64,000 nucleotides of DNA from Rattus norvegicus. Taxonomy: Eukaryota > Chordata > Mammalia > Rodentia > Muridae. Position 1 is the first letter of the stretch. Every line of letters starts with the position of its first letter. The notes below the pieces were generated by a model that was not told where the DNA came from, did not search any database, and saw only the letters and a program-made list of their open reading frames with translations. A program made the translations under genes and the position numbers. Location of the stretch: positions 310,001 to 374,000 of the forward strand of contig NW_026947370.1 in the NCBI RefSeq assembly GCF_036323735.1, given 5' to 3'. Below are positions 12,058 through 22,999 of the stretch, one piece after another.

Positions 12058-12975
12058 ATAATATCTGGTAAAACTTCATGGATGGAGAAAACAAGATATT
12101 CCATGACAAAGCCAAATTTACAAAACATCTTTCGACAAATCCATCCCCACATATGATAGTAGATGGAAACTTGCAACACAAGGAAGGAAACTACACCCTA
12201 GGAAAGAGTAGGGAATTAATCTTTCAACAAACCCAAAAGATGATAGCCACAAACGTAATTTCATTTCTAACAATAAAAATAACAGGAAAAAACAATACAT
12301 TTTATTTATTATCTCTTACCATCAATGGACTTAATTCTCCAATAAAAAGATATAAAATAAGGGATTGGATACATAACGAGGACCGCATATTTTGCTGCAT
12401 ACAGGAAAAACACCTTAGTTATACAGACAGTCACTATCTCAACGTAAAAGGCTGGAGAGAAATTCCAGGCAAATGGTCCCAAGAAACAAAGTGGAATAGC
12501 CTTTCTAACATTGAATAAAATTGACTTTCAACCAAAGATATCAAAAATGATAAGGAAGGACAAAATAATTGTAAAAAAAATAATACTAAGATGAACTATC
12601 AATTCCAAACAACTATGTTTCAAATGCTAGGGCACATAAATTCACAAAAGAAACATCACTAAAGCTCAAAGCTTATATTGTCTCGGACACAATAATAGTG
12701 GGAGACTTCAATACTCCACGTAGATCAATGGATCATTTTTGGAAACTGAAACTAAACTGATACAGTAAAAATAACAGAAATTATTATCCAAATGGATTTA
12801 TCAGATATTGAAAGAACATTTCATCCTAAAACAATAGAACATACCTTTTTCTCTGCACCTCAAAGTAACTTCTCCAAACTTTCCCATATACTCAATAACT
12901 AAACAGGTCTCAATAGATAACAGAATATTCAAATAATCCCATGCACCTTATCAGATTATCATGGACTAGGGCTTG
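12058..12975 (+). mobile_element. L1 fragment, plus strand: end of ORF1 to ORF2 endonuclease
   Basis: The frame at 12078-12518 runs from the C-terminal part of L1 ORF1 into the N-terminal ORF2 endonuclease without a stop. The endonuclease start carries the conserved Asn-Gly-Leu-Asn-Ser-Pro segment, and further on the catalytic glutamate of the QE(T)H motif (here QEKH). ORF2-like sequence continues with frameshifts to about 12975. There is no 3' end. It lies head-to-head with minus-strand L1, so it could be the inverted 5' part of a rearranged L1. Confidence 0.85.
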
Positions 12976-13409
12976 TCTTCAATACTTTCTTATTTTTATA
13001 TTTGTTTTTATTATCGATATTTTCTTTATGTGGTATTTTTCAAACATCATCTCTCTTGATAGTTTGGCACTACGCATTCCAGGTTGGGTTTAGCCTAGCA
13101 GTAATCGTTCCATTTTTGCCTCTATTGTAGCAAGAGTGAGAGCTAAATTCCATTCTTGGTTATATACTACATTTTGAATGAACTCTTTGGGCACACAGTG
13201 CATTTAATGTTTTCCTCTTTACTTAAATATATATTATTACTATCTCATCTTACAAATTTGTAGTTTGATAATGACATTTTTAATATCATGATTTCTGAAT
13301 GAATCTTTTGATTTTATTTTGTTTATATTTTATCTCCATTTAAATGGATTTTTCTTTGTGAATACTTTCTGTCTTTAAGTGTGTTTGTGTCTTTAAGTGA
13401 TTTTATTAT
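12976..13409. other. A+T-rich stretch, nothing recognised
   Basis: No family or reading frame recognised. Confidence 0.5.
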
Positions 13410-15262
13410 TGTTTATCAATGACAAAATGCAATTTATTTACACCAGCAGCCATACAGGAAGGGGAACACAAGAGTTAGTTGGCTAATTGTATAGTATGGG
13501 TTACTTATTCAAACATAAAAATCTCTGAAACAAGGACAGTGATGAATTTCACACTATCCTCCCCCAAAGATCCCAGCATAAAATATTTCCCAGTAATGGC
13601 CTGAGGTCATGTGCTGTTGGGTAGTAGTTTATGGAAGAATAAACCCACTAACCACAGAAAATTTAAAAAGCACTTTCTTCCATACACACAGATACATAAT
13701 AGGATTAGAGAGTGGAAAATAAAGTCAATTGAAGAAGATGTAAAGAAGTATGTTGTTACATGAAAGTGAGGACAAGGGAAGAATTTGAAACCACTTTCAA
13801 CTATACAATGGTGAACATTTGTTCCCAAAAAGTAGTTTGTGTGCCAGAACAATAATAGCTGGACTGAACCACCTTTTATCTACACAGAGAGGGGAGCTAA
13901 GGCTCTAATGGGAACAATGAAGAGAGAAAACCAAAACAATAGCAAAAGGGGTATTAATATAAGCAATCCGTTAATGCAAACTACAACAGACATCTTTATG
14001 TTCTAACCAGAAATCGCAGGAAAACTGAAGTCATATTTCAGCGCCCTATCTGATAACAAGAGTGAGCAAGCCATGGTCTTTCTCGCTTTCATGTTTTTCA
14101 AGTACTTTACAGAAGTAAGAATCTCAGACTCCCTTTTCCATGATTTACTAAAGGGTTTTATATGCCTCAATTTATTAAGTAATTATTTAAAAGCATATGT
14201 AGGTCCTGACAAGGTTTTATTAAAGTTCTCAAACTTCTTGGACTAAGATTCCAAAGTGTAAGTAGGTCCAACCCTGAGCTGTAAAACTATGACAAGGCAA
14301 TAATAACAGGTATTTTCAAGGCCCAAGCACTATAGCACTGTACTATTGAGTACAGTGATCCAAATTAATTCAAACAAGAGAGAAGGAAGAAAAAGGGTTA
14401 GAAATGTTGTGAAGTATCAACACCTTCCTTGTGTATGTCAGCATTCAAGGTTCTGCAATAAGTCTTAAGACGCAGTATCCAAGTAGCAATGGGAGGAAAG
14501 AACTCAGGAGAAGACAGGGAGATAAACTAGCATGGCAGGTGTATGTAAGAGAAAATGTAGACATGAACATGTCCCGTAATTTTGAAAAAAAGATTTTTTC
14601 ATTATTTTCTCATTCCAATCAAAACAGACATCCCTGAATGATTCTCTTGTAAGACTTCCATAAAAGAGTTAAAACAAAAACCAACATAAAAATTGAAAGT
14701 TTGAAAAGAAAAAAAAAACAAACAAACTTGTGTATGTTTCAGAGCAGGATCACAGGGAAATGAGCTGAATCTTGTCAATATGAAACCTAGAGTGGCAAGC
14801 AGGACCTAGATTAAGAGCTGCAAGAGAAAGGCAGGGGAGCAGTGACAGGAACATGGCCAGGTCTGAGAGATAAGGCTGGTCCTTTACAGGGGCACAGAAT
14901 GAGGTAAGAAAACACTTCAAGTAAAGCAGCACCTTTCATTTCTGCTCACCTCAGTAATACCATCTTCCAATAACCCCCATTTAGGGAATAATACAGAAGA
15001 GTTATGGTATGTATGTCATTCACTTCCCATTTACTTTTAACCCTGCACCAAAGTCAGGAAATTACAAACTTTCTAACTTCCAAGAAAAAAAATACAGCCG
15101 CAGGTATAAGGAGGTCCTGAGGACCAAGTGACAAACTGCAATATGTGAGAGTAGAGAATGTGGAGACATCTCATTCAACATAGCAGAAGTGTGACGGCCC
15201 AAGCCAAAAAGGGAAAAGGCAACCATATCAGGTAAACCAGGTCTGCTTCTCATAACATTAAA
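13410..15262 (-). other. Unassigned stretch, 3'-UTR-like on the minus strand
   Basis: Base composition is more balanced than the surroundings. On the minus strand it ends, near 13410-13440, with an AATAAA signal followed by an A-rich but not pure tail. That is the appearance expected of an old processed retrocopy of a long 3' UTR. No frame here encodes a protein I recognise (the longest, 15062-15253 and 13607-13852 on the minus strand, look like chance), and no parent gene was identified. It could equally be ordinary unique sequence. Confidence 0.3.
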
Positions 15263-15264
15263 CT

Positions 15265-15520
15265 CATTTGTATTATTCTTTCCTGTATAAAAGAAATAAT
15301 TTATTTGGACTTACATTCCAGAATATAAGAATCAGTGATGGATGATATCAGAGCAAAGATACACAGGCAGAGGTTGCTGAAAGATTACATCTCAGAACAC
15401 AAGCGGAAGGTGGAGAAAACTGGATTGAAATAGCTTCAGTCCTTTAAACCTCAAAGCCTACCCCTAACTACATACCTCCTGCAACAAGGACATACCACCT
15501 AGTAAAATTGCAATTTTTGG
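15265..15520 (-). mobile_element. ORR1-like LTR (ERVL-MaLR), minus strand, partial
   Basis: The reverse complement reads like the central and 3' part of a rodent MaLR LTR: the segment rich in GGTGTGGCCTTGTT-like text, then the LTR middle, then the AATAAA-containing 3' portion near 15280-15300. Both termini are missing or diverged and no target duplication is visible. Confidence 0.7.
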
Positions 15521-17029
15521 CATTTTCATATTCTTAACTATACTTAGTTCAAATCACTTTCCAGCTCAATCTTCATTTTGAATGAAGCTGATTTATCCTG
15601 CAATGTGGCTGTACCAACTTCACTTCCTAATATTGGCTTTCATCATGTGGATAATAGATGGTTCTGGATGCATAGGGGATGTTTTTATTCCTATATATTA
15701 CTCCCTTTATGTACTATATGAGTAGTGACATTTCAATGAGTTTCATTTGGAGAAGGTATAAATGGTAGAGCTTACATATACGGTTTAAACCTCTATTGAC
15801 ATTTTTTAGAAAATATCAGGTATCCATTCTTTGTTAATAATTTCTTCTTTATATGATAAACAAACAATAAAATTTTAGTCAAATCAAAATAATTCTCTAT
15901 ATTTTAATATCCAAAGATACAGAAGAACATTAAGATAATGTGTAATATTAAATCAGCTGAACTGCATGTTCATTTAATTAAGAATAACCAGAATCATTGA
16001 TAGGTTTATGGAACATATTATACGATCAAATACCAAAGCATTGAATATATAGTGGCAGAAGAAGAGGGTCATTTTATAGAATGTACCTTAACTTCAGATC
16101 CAGTATTTTCTTTCATGTAGCAAGAATTCAATTTAAATACTCTTCCTCAGTATTTTTCATCCTCTCATTGATTCTACTTTCAAAGCTCTATCCTATAACT
16201 CGCACGATTGTTAAATTTAAAACCAAGAACAGTACATGTGTCAATCATTTTCTGCCTTTCCTGATTTGTGTTTTATTCGGTTCAAAATGGTCATGATGTT
16301 TTGAAGTCATGAAGAATTTCTGGCTCATTTGATGAAAATTTTCTGAAAGCATATGTTATTCATACTTTTAAAATACTGTTGATATGCTAAATAGTAGTGG
16401 ATATTATAGTTAAAAATCATCTGGATAAGGAATTTTTGCATGTATATCATATCACACTAAAATACTAAAGATAAAAAGTATAAGAGCTAGAATTTATTAC
16501 TATTTTTAGTCTTCTCGGGTTTGCAAATTTACAAAATCTAAGCAAATGACTATTTTCGGTGAAATTCACATTCATGAGCTAATAAATTCTAATCAAACTG
16601 CTGTGTCAGCTCCCATAAACTTGGATTAAATTCTAATTGCAATCCAAAATGCTTGTAATAAGTAAATGGGCAAATACTTTGTCTGAATACACTAAATAAG
16701 CATGTAGTATAATCATAGGTTTCCTCTTAATTAAATATGAGGATATAACTTGAAAAAATACAGATATTATAGTAAGTTTTTGTTATATAACAGCTAGTTA
16801 TGGTCTGAGTAATGACTTAAATCACCAAACCATGAACAGTAAATAGGAATGTCTAGTGAGTTAGAGGTTCTTTCAAGCATCTTCAAGTAAATCGATCTAA
16901 AATAAATTCATTGAAAATTCTCCTAAACCCACTTATCATGAAATATTTCACATCTTAGAAAATAACACCAACATCTTTTCATTTGCTCAAAAAAAAGACA
17001 TTGGCTTTCTTTTCTTCCTGCCCACCCCA
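15521..17029. other. A+T-rich intergenic stretch, nothing recognised
   Basis: No coding region, RNA gene or repeat family was recognised. The frame at 16081-16296 has no supporting features. Confidence 0.55.
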
Positions 17030-17716
17030 GCCTCATTCTACTACAAAACACATCAATTTCCAACATAGCTCTCTGATATGACTCTTTTTCATTATCATTG
17101 ACACTACTTCCATATAGACTTCAAAAACTTCCTTCAAATCATTCTCTGTAACATTTCATAATACATAAGTAACCAGAGTCCCTTACTATATACATACAGA
17201 GTTAAACAAACTTATTTAAACCTACTCAATGATTTCTAATACATTTTCTGTAAATAAAAATTATATTTCTAATATTGTTTCTATATTCCCATATGTGACA
17301 TTGCCTAAGCATCAGCTTTATTTGGACTGCTCTTCTATCTCTTAATCAATACAAACTTCTCTCATATGTACTTTTGGATATGTCAAGGTCTTCATCCTTT
17401 TATCGAACTTATATTTACTGTGATTTTGCCCAAAATATAGTTCAATTATGTTTCATTTTATTTAACTTAAATGTCACTTCCCTAAGAAAATCTCCATGTC
17501 CTTTTTTCTAAAATAGATTCTTCAATTACTTGCATGATATTGACTCCAACATACTGATTTATGCATTCATTTCTTTCTTTTTCCTTGTGTATAAAGCAGT
17601 ATTAATAAAAGAAAGTTCATAATACTTTTTATTCATTCCTAAACTATACCACTATTATGGAGCCTGGTACATTAATGGAGATTTATTTATTTATTTATTG
17701 ATTGATTGATTGATTG
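17030..17716 (+). mobile_element. L2 (LINE-2) 3'-end fragment, plus strand
   Basis: The stretch follows the mammalian L2 3' end: the clinical-looking CCTTC/CTCC-type 5' part, the AATGTCAC segment near 17470, the segment near 17655-17680 equivalent to the L2 'GCCTGGCACATAGTAGG' text, and the terminal ATTTGTTGA-type repeats, here expanded into TTTA and TTGA tetranucleotides. Divergence is high, as expected for an element older than rodents. Confidence 0.7.
17675..17716. repeat. (TTTA)n(TTGA)n tetranucleotide repeat derived from the L2 3' end
   Basis: About five TTTA steps followed by five TTGA steps at the L2 terminus, whose natural 3' end is a short TTGA-like repeat. Confidence 0.9.
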
Positions 17717-17924
17717 CACGATTTAGTAAGTTGTAAAAAATAAACTTTATACTATTCTTCGTTTTAATGAATATGCATTCCATGCATTGGTTAAACCACC
17801 ATGAAGTAATAATGTGAGTTCATAAATATATTACAATTCAATGAATTAAATGACATTGCCTAAACATTTTTATTTGTCAGCGATAGTCTATTTCATATTC
17901 AACAGCAATGCTTTGTTGACTGAG

Positions 17925-18125
17925 CAATTATCTCAGCTAGGAATACATTTGACATGAAAGAATAAGATACCTAATTTTAATTCATAGCACCCATTTAAAA
18001 ATGCCAGGTGCAATTCATTTGTGGTCCCATCTCTGAAGATACAAAGAAATGATCATTCCTAGGGGCTGACTGGTCATGGAGTCAAATTTTATTTGTGAGC
18101 TGTTTCAGTGGAAGATTAAAAACCA
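17925..18125 (+). mobile_element. RSINE1/B4-like SINE, plus strand, diverged
   Basis: The 5' part (17925-17990) resembles a tRNA-like SINE head with ATCTCAG and CATAGCACCCA segments. The second half (18000-18110) follows the B1-like and terminal portions of RSINE1, including GGGGCTG..TGGTCA and GTGAGCT. Strongly decayed. It sits directly before the 5' end of the plus-strand L1. Confidence 0.65.
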
Positions 18126-18482
18126 AGAGGACATACAGCTGTGTTTCCAGAGCTGAACCTGTACCTCATCTCTCTGTGGCCAGACACCACCAGAAAATGG
18201 CTGGACTTCCAGGAGTGATGACACACTAAAGAGCACAAGAGAGATTAACACTCTTCAGAGGGAACTTCCTGGAGCCCTCAGAACCCAGGAACAGAGGTGC
18301 AGTCTGTTACAATATACTTTTGGTTTATATCTATTCCTTGTAGCTGATCCTGATCCACAGCTCTTGGTAGACAAGATCCTTCCAGAGAGATTTAGTGTCC
18401 CTCGAGTGCTGACCCACAAGCTTACAGGAGGTTCAATCCATTGTCAGAGACAGTAAAAACAGCTAACCCCAGAGATAATGAG

Positions 18483-19611
18483 ATGGCGAGAGGGAAGTAT
18501 AAAAGCCTAAACAACATAAACCAAGGCTACATGACATCATCAGAACCCAGTTTTCACACCAACGCAAGGTTAGGATATCCTCAACACAACAGAAAAGAAA
18601 AAGAAATGTTTGTACTTCAAATCACTTAACATGATGAGGTTAAAGGATTTTAAGAAGGACATAAGTAACTCCATCAAAGAAAAACAGGACAACAGATGTA
18701 AAGAGATAGAAGCCCTTATAGAGGAAATGCAGAACTCCCTTAAAGAATTACAGGAGACAATAACCAAACTGGTGGAGGAAGTGAACAATCCATCAGGAAA
18801 AAAATATTTAAACAGAAAGAGCAATAACAACAACAACAACAACAATATTAACAACAACAACAAAAAACACACAAAGAGAGACACTCTGGATATGGAAAAC
18901 CTGGGAAAGAGATTAGGAGTCAAGAATGCAAGCATCAAACAACAGAATATAAAAGATAGAAAAGATTATCACGGTCAGAAGGTACCAAAGAAAACATTGA
19001 CACAACTGTCAAAAATGCAAAACACAAAAAACTCCTAACCCAAAACATCCCAGAAATCCCAGAGAAAATGAGAAGACAAAACCTAAGGTTTATAGGTATA
19101 GAAAAGAATGAAGACTCCCACCTTGAAGGGCCAGTAAATATCTTCAACAAAATTATACTAGAAATCTTCCCTAACCTAAAGATAGAGACAACCTTAACCA
19201 TATGAAAAGAATAAAGTACTCCAAAAAAATTGGACAAGAAAAGAAATTTCTACCATCACATAATAGTCAAAATATAAAGTGCACAAATCAAAGAAAAAAT
19301 ATTAAAAGCAGTAAGGGAAAAAGTTCAAGTAACATAAAAAGGCAAACCTATCAGAATCACACCAGTCTTCATAAAAGACACTTGAAAGTTAGCAGATCTT
19401 GGGCATACATCACACAAATCCTAAAAGAACAAAAATGGCACCCCAGGCTACTATAAAATCTCTCAACTACATAGATGGAGATACCAAGAGATGCCATGTA
19501 AATAGCAAATTTGCAAAATATATTTCCATTAATCCAGTCCTTCAAAAGATAGTAGATCCAAAATTCCAGCACAAGTTGGGAAACTACACCCCACACAAAG
19601 CACGAAAATAA
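18483..19611 (+). pseudogene. L1 ORF1 (RNA-binding nucleocapsid protein), broken
   Basis: L1 ORF1p coats L1 RNA as a coiled-coil trimer with an RRM and a C-terminal nucleic-acid-binding domain. The start chosen is ATG 18483, because it gives the typical basic N-terminus beginning Met-Ala-Arg-Gly-Lys. The frame stops at 18629. A second frame (18610-19038) covers the coiled coil and carries an (AAC)n tract encoding about 12 Asn residues, interrupted by one Ile. Further shifted frames (19202-19456 and 19399-19611) cover the C-terminal domain, ending in a Lys/Arg-rich tail. At least three frame disruptions make it non-functional. Confidence 0.85.
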
Positions 19612-19767
19612 TCTACTTTTAAAAAACACAAAAGAAGTTAAATAAGATAGCCACAGAAACATAATTTGACATCTAACAAAAAAAATAGAAAAAAGCAACA
19701 ATTGTTCCCAAATACACTAAATATCAAAGGACTCAATTCTACATAAAAAGACAAACACTAACTGAAT

Positions 19768-19829
19768 ATATATATATATATGTGTGTGTATGTATGTATG
19801 TATGTGTATATATATATATATATATATAT
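19768..19829. repeat. (TA)n/(TG)n tract inside L1 ORF2
   Basis: Symmetrical TA - TGTA - TA tract of about 62 bp interrupting the endonuclease-coding region of the plus-strand L1. Confidence 0.93.
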
Positions 19830-20297
19830 CATTTTGATGCATGAACTGAACACAATTCAATGACAAAGACAAATGCTTCCTCAGAGTGAAAGGCAGTAAA
19901 ACAATTTTTCAGCAAATGTTCCCAAGAAAGAACCTGACGTAACCATTCTAGTATCAAATGAAAAAGACTTTCAAGCAAAAGTTATTAAAAAAGGTAATAA
20001 AGGACATTTCATACTCACCAAACGAAAAATATACCAAGAAAAACTCAATACTGAATAACTATGCTACAAATTGAAGGGCATACACACTTGTCAAAGAAAC
20101 TTTACTAAAGCTCAAAACATATATTATATCATATACAATAATAGTTGGACATTTCAATACACCACTCTCATAAATAGACAGATCATGGAAAGAGAAACTA
20201 AGCAAAGACACAAAGAAACTAACAAGGTATGAACCAAATGTATTTAACAAATATCAATACAACATTTCATCTTAAAAAATAATATACCTCCTCATGG

Positions 20298-22189
20298 GCC
20301 AGCCCTAAGATTGATCTTCTTTCTCCTGTTGGTTCTTCTTGAGGCAGCTGAGGATGAAGGGTGTTAGCTGAGTGTAAGACTTTGTCTTACGATATATGTG
20401 GTAAGTTTTTGTCTTACAAGATATTTCTGGTTGCTGTATAATAATAAGTTTACTTATCTAAGTCTAAGTTTCTATGTTACTGTACCTGATTTACTTATCT
20501 ATGTCTCAGTCACTATGCTTTGCTACTGTAACTGGTCTGCCGTCTGAGACCAGAAACTGCAGTCTCTGGCACTTACCACCTCATTCTAAAACAGCAGGAG
20601 ATAAAGTAGAGGATTACTTGCTGGAGCCTTTTCCCTTTTGTCCTTATGCTTCTTGCTTGTCAGGCTAGGGAGAAGCTTGGAGCAATAAACTTCTACTAAA
20701 CCATGAGAAGTGCATAGCAATTACAGAAGTAAAACTTTTACATAGTCAAATATGCATAAACATAATTTCACACCTGGATTCAATAAACGTGCATTGATAC
20801 ATTTCCTCTCAAATTCAGCTGGGCCCAACTTACATGCAATCTCACAATTACATTCTTACACACAAAAACTCATAATTACATACTTACACAGACATCCATA
20901 CTTACATATGCATATTGAGCAAAAGACCAAGGACCAGTGCAGAAAGATGGACTCCAATCTTTATTTCAGAGAGAAAGAAATCGCTTCTACCCTTTTAATG
21001 CTAAGTTTATTCATCCCAAGTTTGTAAGAGAAAAGACTTCTTCCTTTTAACAAGACTAAGCCTGCATTAGTACTAAGAAATGACCTTTTCTGTCCCATGG
21101 TAAGGACAAACCTGCCTGCACCTTCTTTTCTTTCCAGCTTCTTCTTTTTTCCTCTTTTCCTCTGCATTCTGCTGATTGCTCTCTTATGTTACATAAGTTA
21201 TTCCTCTCTACATTTCTTCTCAGCCCAGATCTTTTTGTATCAGCTCTACTTAGCTCAGTTCTCCTTATCTCAAACCGGACTTTTCAGCTCAGCCACTATC
21301 GAGCCCAGTCCATCTGTCTCTGTCCTTCCAGTTCAGACCTTCTGTCTCAGTCCTTCTGTGTGTCTTCTCTTTGTCCTCAGCACCTAAACATCTTTCAGAA
21401 TACATGATCACGTGTTACAATGATTATCACTATTTCATATGAAAGATCAAAGCATAAATTGATATACAATTTTACAACTGAGAATGTTTACATGAATATC
21501 CATCAGGAGTAATTATCTGGCTAAACCTTCATCACCAGTGTCAGCTCTACAGGTTCACTGAATATCCAAAACCATAGTTGATAGAGAAGTTATTTACAGA
21601 TAAACCCAGTCAATATCTTATCCTCTGTCCTTGCACCTGTAACAAATCGTTTGTTCTCTTGTTATGTCTCTTGATAACTGTTTTGCAACCTCTTGGAATG
21701 TGTCCTAAGTAGGGGAAAGACTGTTTACTATCTCAGAACAATTAACTGGTGATACCTGGGAGACTGGCAGAGTTGTCACTGCAATTTTGACTATTAGAAA
21801 GAGACTTATAGAAGTCCCATTATAAAAAGCTAAATGACCATTGATATAATATTAGGAATTATTGTAGGATCATTATTAAGACTAAAGATTCATCTATTTG
21901 TCTGTATAGCATCACTGCGGGACAGTACAACTTTGTGGCCTGCAGAGATCTGCTCCAAATATGTGTGATCTTACTCAAGGATTGTTATATATATATATCT
22001 AATAATAACAACAGGAATAGCACTTCAATAGCAGGAAACTTTCCCAAAATGAATCCCTTACAGCCTTGCTTAATAAGGGCAAACCAGTTGTGGATTATAA
22101 AATAATCCGAGGCTGTCCATCTGAGGATGATCACCTGCTAGTTTTTAGCTTGTCCTGTTATGGCTCCTGACACTTTATTCTCAGTCCTA
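20298..22189. mobile_element. Unidentified 1.9-kb insertion in L1 ORF2, flanked by 5-bp duplication
   Basis: L1 ORF2 text stops at 20297 and resumes at 22190 in the right order. The 5-bp word CATGG is present on both sides (20293-20297 and 22190-22194), as expected for a target duplication of LTR-element size. The interior has an AATAAA near 20684 and a pyrimidine-rich stretch at 21100-21390. There is no recognisable gag or pol and no TG...CA termini, so the class is unproven. A diverged or internally deleted ERV is the likeliest explanation; orientation is unclear. Confidence 0.55.
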
Positions 22190-22673
22190 CATGGTACCTT
22201 CTCCAAAACTGAAATTATGATCCATCATAAAACCGGCATAAGCAGATGCAAGAAGATTGAATTAATCCCATTCATCCTATGAGATCACTACAGACTAAGA
22301 ATGGTCTTCAATAACAACAAGAACAACCAAAGACCCACATATACATGGTACCTGAAGAATGATTTACTCGATGAGAACTAGTTCAAGGAAGAAATAAAGA
22401 AAAAAAAGTAAAGACTTTTTAGAATTTAATGACAATGAAGGCATAACTTGGGAACACACACACACACAAAAAAAAAAAAACAATGCTAAGAGGAAAACTC
22501 ATAGCTATGAGAGATTCCACAAAGAAACAGGAGCTCTGGTACACTAGCAGTTTGACAGAACACCTGAAATCTCAGAACCAATAAAAACCAAATGTAACAA
22601 AAGGACTAGAGAGCAGGAAATAATCAAACTCCGTACTGAAATCAACCAAGTAGAAACAAAAGGAATTATGGCA
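22190..22673 (+). mobile_element. L1 element, plus strand, second part: ORF2 continues
   Basis: It continues the ORF2 endonuclease-to-RT linker region of the L1 begun at 18130, with frameshifts. It is cut off at 22673 by the oligo(T) of the minus-strand L1. A short CA/poly(A) run lies at 22454-22481. Confidence 0.85.
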
Positions 22674-22999
22674 TTTTTTTTTTTTTTGCATATGGGGTCT
22701 TGAGCCTCTTCAGCTCTTTCAAGCCATTCTCTGATTCCTTCAGCCGGAATCCCTTTCTCAGTTCAGTGGTTTGCTGCTGGCATTTGCCTAAGTATTTGCC
22801 ATACTCTGGCTTTTTCTCTCAGTAGACAAAGTTTCTGTTTCTGTTGGCCTGCACTTCTTTGCTGCTTCATCCATTTTATCTAGATTGGTTGCTGTATATG
22901 TATGGGCCACATGTGGGGCACGCTCTGAATGGGTGTTCCTTCAGCCTCTGTAAACTTTGCCTCCATATTCTCTGACAAGGGTATTCTTGTTACCGTTTT

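Larger units (their letters stand above)
18130..20297 (+). mobile_element. L1 element, plus strand, first part: 5' UTR, ORF1, start of ORF2
   Basis: It contains L1 5' UTR sequence (about 18130-18480), decayed ORF1 (18483-19611), the inter-ORF region and the start of ORF2 (about 19690-20297). The endonuclease region is broken by a TA/TG tract at 19768-19829. A foreign 1.9-kb segment then intervenes and ORF2 resumes at 22190. A retained 5' UTR and ORF1 start are unusual here; most L1s in this window keep only 3' ends. Confidence 0.88.
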
